A DNA stretch of 13,143 nt, from assembly GCA_038065435.1 (NCBI GenBank), contig JBBTQZ010000006.1, positions 1 through 13,143 of the forward strand. The letters run 5' to 3'. Origin of the DNA: JBBTQZ01 sp038065435 (GTDB lineage: Bacteria > Patescibacteriota > Minisyncoccia > Phycocordibacterales > WO2-35-19). Under the pieces are notes generated by a model. That model was not told the DNA's origin, did not search any database, and worked only from the letters and a program-made list of their open reading frames with translations. The position numbers were made by a program, and so were the translations under genes. Positions 5,858-12,995 of the stretch are shown here, piece by piece (the first letter of the stretch is position 1; each line of letters starts with the position of its first letter).

Positions 5858-7729
5858 ATGACATCGCACGACAGGATAAGAAGCTACCACGCTCCCAGCA
5901 CTCCACATGGTAGCAGTAGCAATAGTGCCAAACCGACAGTAAGAAGAACTCATAGCAAAGCTGTAGCTGGTAGGCGTTTTAATGCCTTCAAAAAGAGGCC
6001 TTCTCCCCCAGAAAAAACTCACGGCGTAAGGAAATCGCGAGAGACTGTAAGCTTGCCGAGTGTAGGCGACAATATACGCATCATACCTCTTGGTGGAGTA
6101 GAAGAAATAGGTCGCAACATGACAGCAATAGAGATAGGCGAAGATATAATAATAGTAGACGCTGGTTTTCAATTTAAGGATGAGGATTCTCCGGGTATTG
6201 ATTACATCTTGCCAAATACAAAATATTTAGAGGAAAGAAAAGATAAGATACGCGCTCTCTTTATAACCCACGGGCACTTGGATCATATAGGTGGCATACC
6301 TTACATTATAGATAGGATAGGCTACCCACCTGTTTATACGAGGCAATTCGGAGCCATCATGGTCCAAAAAAGACAGGAGGAATTCCCCCACCTTGCACCT
6401 TTGGACATCAAAGTAATCGAAGAAAATGAGAAAATAACTTGCGGAAAAATAAAAGTAAGTACCTTCCCCATCTCTCACACCATACCCGACTCTATGGGTC
6501 TTATAATAGAAACCCCTTATGGCAATATAGTATTCATAGAAGATGTAAGAGTAGACAATGTAAAAGGAGTCCCAACAGAGGAAGAAGAGAAGCAATATGA
6601 GAGATTTAAGGATATGAATGTTCTGCTTCTCACTATGGATTCTACTTCTATAGAGAAACCAGGCTTTTCACTTTCTGAAAATGTAGTGGCTCTTAATATA
6701 GAGAGGTTCATAAAAGAGACCAAAGCAAGGCTCATCATAGGCACTTTCGCCTCTCAAGTAGAGCGCATAATTTCCATAATAACCACTGCCGAAAAATATG
6801 GTAAGAAGATCGTGGTAGAAGGTAGAAGTATGAAAACCAACCTTGAAATAATAAGGCTATTGAAGCTAGCTGAAATAAAAAATGTAATCCCAATAGAAGA
6901 AATAGAAAACTATCCTCCAGACAGAATAGTGATGCTAGTCACCGGCGCTCAAGGAGAAGAGTTTGCTGCCCTGATGCGCATAGCCAACAAAACACACAAA
7001 TACGTTCGTTTGCGCAAGACAGACACCATACTTCTTTCGTCTTCCATCATACCGACCAACCACAAAGCCATCGTGAAGCTCAAAGACAATCTCTATCGCT
7101 CAGAGGCAAAAGTGGTCACCTACCTTGATTCCGATATTCATGCCTCCGGCCACGGCAACAGAGACGAGCTTCGTTGGATACACCAACATATGAATTACAA
7201 ATTTTTCATGCCAGTTCATGGCAACCATTATATGCTCTGCCAACATGCAGAACTAGCTCAAACAATCGGAGTAAACAGAGAAAACATAGTGATACCAGAC
7301 AATGGTTCCATAGTAGAAATATACGACGCTGGTACTAAAATAAAGATGCTGAAAGAAAAAGCCCCAAATGACCTTGTGATGGTAGACGGCTTCGCCATCG
7401 GTGATGTACAAGAGGTGGTACTGCGTGATAGGCAGATGCTTGCTGAAGACGGTATGTTTGTCATCGTGTCTATCATCAATCTAAAGACAGGGAGGCTACG
7501 CAAATCACCCGACATCATATCAAGAGGTTTCGTTTACTTACGCGAATCGCAAGACTTGCTCAATCAGACGCGCCTCATAATAAAGAAGACTATAGAATCT
7601 AGTACCCACAATCTGAACCCCATCAATTTTGATTTCGTAAAATCGCAGGTGACAGATTCCGTCTCCCGCTTCCTCTTCCAGCAAACCGCCAAACGCCCAA
7701 TCGTCATCCCAGTAGTTTTGGGAGTTTAA
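5858..7729 (+). CDS. rnj: ribonuclease J (metallo-beta-lactamase/beta-CASP RNase)
   Basis: 623 residues, longer than the usual 550-560 because of a disordered basic N-terminal tail (about 1-65, rich in S, H, R, K and P). The MBL core begins at IRIIPLGGVEEIGRNM (73-88). The metal-binding motif HGHLDH is at 138-143 (H138, H140, D142, H143); H207 is in SHTIPDS. Where the family has TGDFK, this protein has IEDVR (227-231), keeping the metal-ligand Asp (D229). The beta-CASP domain has EGRSM, VTGAQGEE, SGHGNRDEL (430-438) and the PVHGNHYMLCQHAELA block with H454, then a C-terminal domain. RNase J is a cytosolic 5'-3' exonuclease and endonuclease in mRNA decay and rRNA maturation. The ATG follows the binding-protein gene by 24 nt and lacks an SD. 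Confidence 0.95.
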   Translation: MTSHDRIRSYHAPSTPHGSSSNSAKPTVRRTHSKAVAGRRFNAFKKRPSPPEKTHGVRKSRETVSLPSVGDNIRIIPLGGVEEIGRNMTAIEIGEDIIIVDAGFQFKDEDSPGIDYILPNTKYLEERKDKIRALFITHGHLDHIGGIPYIIDRIGYPPVYTRQFGAIMVQKRQEEFPHLAPLDIKVIEENEKITCGKIKVSTFPISHTIPDSMGLIIETPYGNIVFIEDVRVDNVKGVPTEEEEKQYERFKDMNVLLLTMDSTSIEKPGFSLSENVVALNIERFIKETKARLIIGTFASQVERIISIITTAEKYGKKIVVEGRSMKTNLEIIRLLKLAEIKNVIPIEEIENYPPDRIVMLVTGAQGEEFAALMRIANKTHKYVRLRKTDTILLSSSIIPTNHKAIVKLKDNLYRSEAKVVTYLDSDIHASGHGNRDELRWIHQHMNYKFFMPVHGNHYMLCQHAELAQTIGVNRENIVIPDNGSIVEIYDAGTKIKMLKEKAPNDLVMVDGFAIGDVQEVVLRDRQMLAEDGMFVIVSIINLKTGRLRKSPDIISRGFVYLRESQDLLNQTRLIIKKTIESSTHNLNPINFDFVKSQVTDSVSRFLFQQTAKRPIVIPVVLGV

Positions 7730-7753
7730 ACTAAACAAAAAATCTAGTAGAAT
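7725..7753 (+). promoter_or_regulatory. possible leaderless promoter for the MFS gene
   Basis: Weak -35 TTTAAA (7725-7730), a 17-nt spacer and -10 TAGAAT (7748-7753). The expected start is at or next to the ATG at 7761. The -35 overlaps the end of rnj. The gene has no SD, which agrees with a leaderless or nearly leaderless mRNA. Confidence 0.4.
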
Positions 7754-7760
7754 AGACAGC

Positions 7761-8924
7761 ATGTCTAATGCAGTATCTCGCGGGAAGTTTTGGCGGATAT
7801 ATATAGGGGGGTTTTTGCTAGCTGGACATTATGCTTTGGTGGTCTATGTCAATTCTTCTTTGCTCAAGCAATTTGTCGGAGATGGTGGCCTAGGGCTTCT
7901 TTATGCCCTTGGTTCTATCTTTAGCATAATAGTATTAAGCTTAGCGCCATTCATAACAAGAAGATTTGGCAACAAGAAGACATTGGCCCTTTTCGTTTTA
8001 CTGGAAAGTTTTGCCGTAATAGCTATAGGTAATACAGAGCTAGCCTTGCTTATATTCGGGCTTTTCATCTTGCACCAAGCGGCAGAATCCATCCTCTACT
8101 TATCTTTGGACCTAGCTTTAGAGCAAGAAACTGTACAAGAAACAACCACCGGATCAAAAAGGGGGGTGTTTTTTACAATACAAAATCTAGCATGGGTACT
8201 CTCGCCTCTCGTCGTCTCTCTACTAACCAGAGAAAGTGATTTTAGTAATATATATATTCTCTCTGGCCTGATGCTTTTACCACTTTTGATTTTGTCTTTG
8301 TTTTTGTTCAAAAATCATCACGGAGAGAGCTCTCGAGGATCAGATATAATGTTGGGTATTAAAAACTTAATGAGAGAAAAAGATGTATTTAGGATATTTG
8401 TTGTACAGTTCATCCTAAATTTCTTTTACGCTTGGATGGTGGTCTACCTGCCACTACTTCTGAATCTGGAGCTAGGCTTCAGTTGGGAGAAGATAGGTTT
8501 GCTCTTTACCATAATGCTTCTGCCTTTTCTTTTGTTTCAATTCCCTGCTGGACTACTTGCTGATAAAAAATGGGGTGAGAAGGAATTACTCATAGGAGGA
8601 CTTCTGACCATGTCTCTAGCTACAATCCTAATACCGTTTATAAACACAGAGAGTTTCGTCCTCTGGGCTATAATACTTTTTGCCACCAGAATAGGGGCAA
8701 GCTTGGTGGAGATATCCGGCGAAACCTATTTCTTCAAACACACCAAATACACCGACAGTGCCGTTATAAGCCTCTTCCGTATGACACGGCCTTTCTCTCT
8801 ACTTGTGGCCCCGCTCATAGCCATACCAGTACTTTATTTTATAAATTATAGCTATTCTTTTATATTTTTGAGTTTGGTAGTAGCTTTGGGACTATTCTTT
8901 ATACCCAAAGTTGATACAAAATAA
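7761..8924 (+). CDS. major facilitator superfamily (MFS) permease, substrate unknown
   Basis: 387 residues, with about 11-12 hydrophobic segments arranged as two halves separated by a hydrophilic loop (about 188-208). An MFS motif-A-like loop ITRRFGNKK (65-73) lies between helices 2 and 3, and its counterpart AGLLADKKWGEKE is in the second half. The charged stretch LEQETVQETTTGSKRG (about 120-134) sits before helix 5. The protein belongs to the general MFS group of cytoplasmic-membrane secondary transporters; nothing visible names a substrate, and drug or metabolite export are both possible. The length is slightly short for the family. It follows rnj by 31 nt and is convergent with the GerMN gene, with only 6 nt between stops and no terminator hairpin visible. 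Confidence 0.85.
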   Translation: MSNAVSRGKFWRIYIGGFLLAGHYALVVYVNSSLLKQFVGDGGLGLLYALGSIFSIIVLSLAPFITRRFGNKKTLALFVLLESFAVIAIGNTELALLIFGLFILHQAAESILYLSLDLALEQETVQETTTGSKRGVFFTIQNLAWVLSPLVVSLLTRESDFSNIYILSGLMLLPLLILSLFLFKNHHGESSRGSDIMLGIKNLMREKDVFRIFVVQFILNFFYAWMVVYLPLLLNLELGFSWEKIGLLFTIMLLPFLLFQFPAGLLADKKWGEKELLIGGLLTMSLATILIPFINTESFVLWAIILFATRIGASLVEISGETYFFKHTKYTDSAVISLFRMTRPFSLLVAPLIAIPVLYFINYSYSFIFLSLVVALGLFFIPKVDTK

Positions 8925-8930
8925 TTAAAG

Positions 8931-9434
8931 TTAGGGCTCCAAAATACCTTCTGTTTCTCCATTTACCGATATAACCACCGAGTCTATGTCGACGAGAGAG
9001 TTGAGTGTATTTTCTATCTGCGAACGTATAGCAACCACATTGCAACTTCCGGCCACATTTTCGCTTAGATCAGAACTGAAATCTACATAAGCCACTCTGT
9101 CTATAATTTCAAAATTTTGCAACAAAGTAGAATCACTTATAGCAGAAAAAAGATCTTCCTCTTCTTCCATGGTCAGACCGTCTATAAGAGCATTCATACT
9201 GCCTGGACCCAAAGTCTCAGCATTGGGCACCATTCTCTGTACAGCATACGTAGCCTCGCAACTATCTGTTTCTAAAGTATTTTTGTCTACAAAATATATA
9301 TCCACCGGTTTTTGCCATTCAAAAGCATTAGCAACAGTGACCGCTTCATTCCCACCATCAAAAACTTTGACTAAAAGAATGAAGATAAGGGAGCAAGCTA
9401 TTATGTAAGTAAAATATTTTATTATCTGTTGCAT
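8931..9434 (-). CDS. GerMN-domain envelope protein with N-terminal membrane anchor
   Basis: 167 residues from ATG 9434. An N-terminal membrane helix (about 5-24) is followed by an external GerMN-type domain: VDIYFVDKN, a Cys-containing segment before YAVQRMVP, LIDGLTMEEE, AYVDFSSDL, the GSCNVVAIRSQIENTL helix and VISVNGETEGIL. The family is known from the spore-germination protein GerM and from many non-spore-formers, where it is probably tied to the cell wall. Two cysteines (one before YAVQR, one in GSC) could form a disulfide, and a DsbA-like gene is upstream in the same run. The frame opens further upstream to a TTG at 9461 that would overlap the previous stop; I prefer ATG 9434. Confidence 0.85.
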   Translation of the reverse strand: MQQIIKYFTYIIACSLIFILLVKVFDGGNEAVTVANAFEWQKPVDIYFVDKNTLETDSCEATYAVQRMVPNAETLGPGSMNALIDGLTMEEEEDLFSAISDSTLLQNFEIIDRVAYVDFSSDLSENVAGSCNVVAIRSQIENTLNSLVDIDSVVISVNGETEGILEP

Positions 9435-9457
9435 ACCTTTATATAAAATAACAAAAA

Positions 9458-9754
9458 TCAAACCCGTCTCACTTTACGTACTTTGGGCTTAGCGACATGA
9501 GACAAGAGAATAGCGAAAACAGTTTTTATAAAACTTGCGGCTCCTTCCGAAAGCTCCGTGCCGAATATACTAGCACCTTTAGCCACGCTTTTTGCTATAA
9601 ATTCCGCCTCCGTGCGAGCCAGGTTAGACATTTTTCTTACATCGCGCAAGATAGCGATAATATAGAAGAGAACCATGAGCAACAAACCAAAAACAGCTAT
9701 GGTAGCCACACTTGCAATAGCAAAATAAATTTGCATATAAGATAAATCTCCCAT
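9458..9754 (-). CDS. small membrane protein, unknown function
   Basis: 98 residues. A short external N-terminus, one long hydrophobic segment (about 8-36), and then a cytosolic part with basic and acidic residues and a predicted helix (about 40-90) ending in KPKVRKVRRV, a strongly basic tail. The layout resembles small single-pass proteins with a cytosolic helix (DUF948-like), but I cannot assign a family. It ends 23 nt before the ATG of the GerMN gene and starts 47 nt after the DsbA-like gene, so it is probably part of one envelope operon. Confidence 0.72.
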   Translation of the reverse strand: MGDLSYMQIYFAIASVATIAVFGLLLMVLFYIIAILRDVRKMSNLARTEAEFIAKSVAKGASIFGTELSEGAASFIKTVFAILLSHVAKPKVRKVRRV

Positions 9755-9801
9755 AGATATATTTTACACCACGGAAAAAAACAAAAAACTAAAACTGTGT
9801 A

Positions 9802-10431
9802 TTACTTTGCTAGAGCTTGTTTTATGATATTGCGAAACTCGTCCAAACTAGCTGGATTTTGGATTTGTTCGCCATTTAGAAAGAAGCTAGGCGTACCAGA
9901 TAGACCCGATTTTACAGCATGCACTCGTTGCGCAGAAACCAGGTTTTTTATTTCTTTGCTTCTCCAGTCGGTATCAAATTTTTCTTTGTCTAAAGTAAGC
10001 AGTATAGCGTAGTCGGCAAAGATCTTAACGATATCGTTGCTACTCGCCCATTCACCTTGTTTCTCAAAAAGAAGATCGTGCATCTCCCAGAATTTACCTT
10101 GCTTGCCTGCGGCTTCTGCGGCTCTCGCAGCAAATTCTGCATTAGGGTGAATAGAAGTAAGAGGAAAATGACGATAAACAAAAGCTATCTCTCCGCCGAA
10201 CTCTGTCACCAACTGTCTTATGATTGGATAGTAAGATTTGCAAGCCGGACATTGGAAATCGCTGTATTCCATGAGGACCACCTTCGCATCTTTATTGCCT
10301 TTTACATTGTCTAGTGGATGCAGTACCCCTTTTTCAAAAGGAGGTTCTATATTTACCCTACCTACATTAGAGAGCATGTATAGTCCGCCCAGAAGCACCG
10401 CTATAGCAACGATCCAATAAATTATTTTCAT
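9802..10431 (-). CDS. DsbA-family thioredoxin-like thiol:disulfide oxidoreductase, membrane-anchored
   Basis: 209 residues. An N-terminal membrane helix (about 4-22) puts the catalytic domain outside the membrane. The active site is C61-P-A-C64 in EYSDFQCPACKSYYP; the inserted helical region follows (about 95-170, including RHFPLT and the AARAAEAAGKQGKFWEMHDLLF helix), and the cis-proline is P181 in SGTPSFFLNG. This is the pattern of the DsbA/BdbD-like thioredoxin fold that oxidises cysteines of exported proteins. No DsbB or VKOR partner is in the window. The ATG at 10431 has no SD. It is preceded by three heptamer repeats and the PspC-domain gene, and followed by two envelope genes. Confidence 0.92.
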   Translation of the reverse strand: MKIIYWIVAIAVLLGGLYMLSNVGRVNIEPPFEKGVLHPLDNVKGNKDAKVVLMEYSDFQCPACKSYYPIIRQLVTEFGGEIAFVYRHFPLTSIHPNAEFAARAAEAAGKQGKFWEMHDLLFEKQGEWASSNDIVKIFADYAILLTLDKEKFDTDWRSKEIKNLVSAQRVHAVKSGLSGTPSFFLNGEQIQNPASLDEFRNIIKQALAK

Positions 10432-10432
10432 G

Positions 10433-10460
10433 ATTCTTAATTCTTAATTCTTAATTCTGA
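10433..10460. repeat. tandem heptamer repeat between pspC-like stop and dsbA-like start
   Basis: Three exact copies of ATTCTTA (10433-10453) plus a fourth imperfect copy (ATTCTGA). The repeat covers the last codons and stop of the PspC-domain gene and ends 1 nt before the DsbA-like start codon. A change in copy number would alter spacing between the genes rather than either product. Confidence 0.7.
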
Positions 10461-10687
10461 TTTATTGGTCTTTTGGGTACAATAAATACAGATATAAAGT
10501 AAGCAATTATCCCAGGCACAATACCGGAGAAAAATGCTCCGAACACAAAGAGTAACCTGAAGACCACTGGATCTATATTGAAATACTCACCCAATCCCCC
10601 CAAAACCCCAGCAATGACCTTATTGTCCCTACTCCTATATAGCCTCCTCAAGTGATTGTGCACTTGATGGTGTGTATCATTTTCCAT
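10451..10687 (-). CDS. PspC-domain membrane protein
   Basis: 78 residues. A polar N-terminus (1-16) leads into the PspC domain: RLYRSRDNKVIAGVLGGLGEYFNIDPVVFRLLFVF (15-49), which is the family signature, followed by a second hydrophobic segment (about 53-70) ending in FIVPKRP. PspC proteins are cytoplasmic-membrane stress-sensing proteins of the phage-shock type; the single-domain form is widespread. It is the first gene of a minus-strand run (PspC, DsbA-like, small membrane protein, GerMN) all aimed at the envelope. Upstream AGAGAGGTGAT (about 10698-10708) could be a poorly spaced SD. Confidence 0.93.
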   Translation of the reverse strand: MENDTHHQVHNHLRRLYRSRDNKVIAGVLGGLGEYFNIDPVVFRLLFVFGAFFSGIVPGIIAYFISVFIVPKRPINQN

Positions 10688-10720
10688 ATCTCAAATATAT
10701 CACCTCTCTATACAAAAAAG

Positions 10721-10750
10721 AAGCCCCACCTATTCGTCTAGGTGGGGCTT
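10721..10750 (-). terminator. intrinsic terminator after the ParB/HTH gene
   Basis: A 12-bp perfect stem, AAGCCCCACCTA (10721-10732) with TAGGTGGGGCTT (10739-10750), and a 6-nt loop. On the minus strand it is followed by C-TTTTTT-GT, the form of a classical intrinsic terminator. It lies 16 nt after the ParB-like stop and separates that operon from the PspC run downstream. Confidence 0.88.
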
Positions 10751-10766
10751 TGAGAAAGCTTTGCGG

Positions 10767-11579
10767 CTAGGCCACAGCTTCCTCATTTTGTTCATTGTAC
10801 TTTGCCTTGAAACGAACCTTCCAGTCCGCCACGGCTCTGGATGATTTCTTCTGACAATCCTCGATGTGCTTGATCACTTCCGCAACTTGTTTGGCAGTGA
10901 CATCGCCATCTTCGAATTTCTCCAGAAGCTTCTTTAAAGCAGATCCATTCTTGGATCCGACCGACTTGTAGGTGAAGGTGATGTCGCGCTGAATGTTGTC
11001 AATTCCATGCGACATCTTACCCTTCTTTTTGACTGACAGAAACTCCTTCAGCTTAGCAATATCAACATCGTACTTTTCGGCAGCTTGAGTGATAGTGAGA
11101 CCACCGTTGGTGATTGCATCAACAGCCTCCATCAGCTTTCTCCGATCCAGCCTCGACTTCACGTCACTAACGAATTTCCTTGTCGTAGAAGGGGGCAGGC
11201 CCAACCTCTCAGCGATTGCTTTGATCGTCTGTTTCCGCTCAAGGAGAAGCTCGATGGTATGCTCCGTGTCTTCGGAAGTGGGCGGTTTAGAACCACCGGT
11301 ATTTGCTCTGTAAGCTTCGAAAATGATATCGACTTCGTCTTGGATATCTACGATATCCACTTCGACTTCGGTTACATTGTTCAATCCGTATGCTTCGAAC
11401 CGCTGTCGGCCATCAACGATGGTCAGGTTTTTGGTTACCATGATCCTGTCGTTCATTTTGACACCGTTCTCAATCAGCTCGGCGAGAAACCATACTTGGT
11501 CATCATCCAACTTCTTACGAACGAACAGGTTCAGCTTCAGATCTTTGAGCAGAACCTTTTGAGTTCTTAATACTCTCAT
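10767..11579 (-). CDS. ParB N-domain/HTH DNA-binding protein
   Basis: 270 residues. A ParB/sulfiredoxin-fold domain spans about 8-95 with the NLTIVDGRQRFEAYG motif (51-65), in the place where ParB proteins carry their nucleotide-binding box; the exact GERR CTP-box is not present, only DGRQR. A helix-turn-helix lies at about 116-140 (TIKAIAERLGLPPSTTRKFVSDV) and a second HTH-like block at about 160-182 (LTITQAAEKYDVDIAKLKEFL). The rest is charged and helical. This is not a canonical chromosomal ParB; such proteins serve as plasmid or phage partition factors or transcriptional regulators. A clear SD (AAGGAG, about 11589-11594) stands 9 nt before the ATG. The start overlaps the previous gene's stop by 4 nt (ATGA), so the two are translationally coupled. 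Confidence 0.85.
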   Translation of the reverse strand: MRVLRTQKVLLKDLKLNLFVRKKLDDDQVWFLAELIENGVKMNDRIMVTKNLTIVDGRQRFEAYGLNNVTEVEVDIVDIQDEVDIIFEAYRANTGGSKPPTSEDTEHTIELLLERKQTIKAIAERLGLPPSTTRKFVSDVKSRLDRRKLMEAVDAITNGGLTITQAAEKYDVDIAKLKEFLSVKKKGKMSHGIDNIQRDITFTYKSVGSKNGSALKKLLEKFEDGDVTAKQVAEVIKHIEDCQKKSSRAVADWKVRFKAKYNEQNEEAVA

Positions 11580-11842
11580 TGCTCTTTTCTCCTTTTTTCT
11601 CTATTCTCATCTGACGGTTGCATAAACCGTCCTTGTGTAGCGCGCCAGCCGGCACGTTTTTTGGTTAACCCGGACAGAATAATATATGTACCGGGCTCGG
11701 GCTGTCTAACTTCTCGCCAAACATCTCGATCAAGCGAACAAGTAACCAACCCTATATCTTCCACAGAAGCAACTATGTAGGGACCATGTTTGCCTTCAAA
11801 AATAATCTTTTCTACAACCCCTTTGAACCTATCACAATCCAC
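11576..11842 (-). CDS. small OB-fold-like protein, unknown function
   Basis: 88 residues from a GTG at 11842. The frame extends to a TTG at 11866, but AAAGGGGG (about 11850-11857) stands at SD distance from the GTG, which decides the start. The pattern FKGVVEKIIFEGKHGPYIVASVEDIGLVTCSLDR, PGTYIILSGL, GWRATQGRFMQPSD looks like a five-strand OB barrel, similar in spirit to the N-terminal OB segment of RecD2-type helicases (VE-x-I-F followed by strands). The tail is strongly charged. A nucleic-acid-binding role is an inference from this pattern. It overlaps the upstream HTH-like gene by 11 nt and the downstream ParB-like gene by 4 nt, indicating one tight operon. Confidence 0.65.
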   Translation of the reverse strand: MDCDRFKGVVEKIIFEGKHGPYIVASVEDIGLVTCSLDRDVWREVRQPEPGTYIILSGLTKKRAGWRATQGRFMQPSDENREKRRKEQ

Positions 11843-12596
11843 TTGGTTGCCCCCTTTCGGACACAACCCCCCTTACAAGATCCGAACTTACAGAACTCAA
11901 ACGACTTGTAAGTTGCGTCAACAAACCAAGGATAGAGCTGTCTGTCGCCAAATCTTGAAGGGCTCCGTCTTCGATCAGAAGCAGTAGGGCCTTCATAATA
12001 GACACGGTAGCCTCTCGTCTCTTTAGAGGATTGTTCGATAAACGGGCAACCTCAGGTGCCCCGATGGACAAAATAGCATGATCTGAAGGTTTTTGAAGTA
12101 GAAAATTTAAGCGACCAGATTTCAAAAGCTGTCGCTTCTTATTTTCCAAATCTAACCTTTTACTTTTCCAAAGATTCCACATGCGAGATTCTTTGTCATC
12201 ACCAATCCCAGCCCTTTCCCAAATCACTTCGTAAAGACTTGAGGTGTTCTTAAAACCGATTTCGTCGGATGCCTGTTTTGCAGACATAACACTAAAACCG
12301 ATTAGCTCTGAAAAATTACGCAGAATTTTGGACATCCTTTCCATCTCAATGATTCTGTAACCATGGGCGTCAAGGTAACACATCAGTTTGATGAGAGGGG
12401 TACCCCTTGGTCTCTCCCCTTCATCACCAAACCAAGACCGAACGGCAAAATATCCCACTCCACAAAAATCGATCATCGGCAACATAGCCTCAGTACGACC
12501 TTTGCTACCTTTGGGTATTTTAGAATTGAACGATCTCGTGAAGTGAGTCAAGCATTCCTCAAAATGATCCCTAAAGATTTCTGGGACTTCATCCAT
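11832..12596 (-). CDS. helix-turn-helix-like regulatory protein, unknown family
   Basis: 254 residues from ATG 12596; the frame is open for 27 more codons upstream, but a strong SD (AAGGAGAAAGGAG, 12605-12617) points to this ATG. Residues about 40-85 have the look of a Xre/Cro-type DNA-binding helix set: MIDFCGVGYFAVRSWFGDEG, then PRGTPLIKLMCYLDAHGYRIIEMERM, that is, a recognition-like W-containing helix followed by the lead-in to a longer helix. A second possible HTH is at about 103-125 (VMSAKQASDEIGFKNTSSLYEVI). The C-terminal half is helical and rich in Leu and Ser, with KSKRLDLENKKRQLLKS as a possible coiled coil. I do not recognise a named family. As the first gene of the operon, next to a divergent promoter with a dyad, it could be an autoregulator. 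Confidence 0.65.
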   Translation of the reverse strand: MDEVPEIFRDHFEECLTHFTRSFNSKIPKGSKGRTEAMLPMIDFCGVGYFAVRSWFGDEGERPRGTPLIKLMCYLDAHGYRIIEMERMSKILRNFSELIGFSVMSAKQASDEIGFKNTSSLYEVIWERAGIGDDKESRMWNLWKSKRLDLENKKRQLLKSGRLNFLLQKPSDHAILSIGAPEVARLSNNPLKRREATVSIMKALLLLIEDGALQDLATDSSILGLLTQLTSRLSSVSSDLVRGVVSERGQPSGL

Positions 12597-12604
12597 TTCA
12601 TGAT

Positions 12605-12617
12605 CTCCTTTCTCCTT
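12605..12617 (-). promoter_or_regulatory. double Shine-Dalgarno deciding the start of the HTH-like gene
   Basis: On the minus strand AAGGAGAAAGGAG lies 8 nt before the ATG at 12596. This is an unusually strong SD for a window in which most genes have none, and it argues against the upstream ATG at 12677. Confidence 0.8.
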
Positions 12618-12648
12618 ATTTTTCGCTCTCAATGAGCTTTCTATTTGC

Positions 12649-12706
12649 AAGCTAGCACAAATGTATATCATCGTCAAGTTGACATTCTTATTGTTTCTGA
12701 TTTAAT
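12649..12706. promoter_or_regulatory. divergent promoters around the dyad GTCAAGTTGAC
   Basis: The 11-nt perfect dyad GTCAA-G-TTGAC (12673-12683) supplies a -35 to each strand. Plus: TTGACA (12679-12684), 16-nt spacer, TTTAAT (12701-12706), serving the zinc-ribbon gene. Minus: TTGACG (12672-12677), 17-nt spacer, TAGCTT (12649-12654) with an extended TGC before it, serving the HTH-OB-ParB operon. The plus start would fall within or just before the SD of the zinc-ribbon gene, giving a very short leader. The dyad could also be an operator; binding there would block both promoters. Confidence 0.5.
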
Positions 12707-12722
12707 GAAAAAGGAGGTTTTT

Positions 12723-12977
12723 ATGCGTTATTCCCTTGTAAATGAGTTCTGGGGCGGTTTTTGCCCAGAATGTACCGAACCAAAAGACATGGTGCTGAAC
12801 ACCGATGACAATTGGGAGTGCCCAAACTGCCATCTACAAATTGAGGCAGACGAGACATTCAAAATACTTTCTGATTTAGGGAGAGGGCAGTTCATGAGAA
12901 AGAGGGGCCAACCACTCAAACATTCTGATCTGGCTCCAATGCAGGTCGGTAGAATACGCCAAGATATGAGGAGGTAA
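12723..12977 (+). CDS. small zinc-ribbon protein
   Basis: 84 residues from ATG 12723, chosen because AAGGAGG (12711-12717) stands 5 nt before it; longer upstream starts would lie in the promoter. Two CxxC knuckles, C14-P-E-C17 and C34-P-N-C37, form a zinc ribbon, and the tail (about 55-84) is basic with many R, K and Q. The ribbon fold suggests binding of nucleic acid or of a protein partner such as RNA polymerase, but the target is not visible. It diverges from the HTH-OB-ParB operon and has its own terminator. The CDS starts 127 nt from the HTH-like start. Confidence 0.82.
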   Translation: MRYSLVNEFWGGFCPECTEPKDMVLNTDDNWECPNCHLQIEADETFKILSDLGRGQFMRKRGQPLKHSDLAPMQVGRIRQDMRR

Positions 12978-12995
12978 TAATCCAGATAAAAAACT

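Noticed and set aside
12597..12677. Upstream ATG at 12677 for the HTH-like gene
   Set aside because: It would run through the divergent promoter region; a double SD points to the ATG at 12596.
12645..12722. Longer N-terminus for the zinc-ribbon protein
   Set aside because: The extension covers the promoter; AAGGAGG fits the ATG at 12723.
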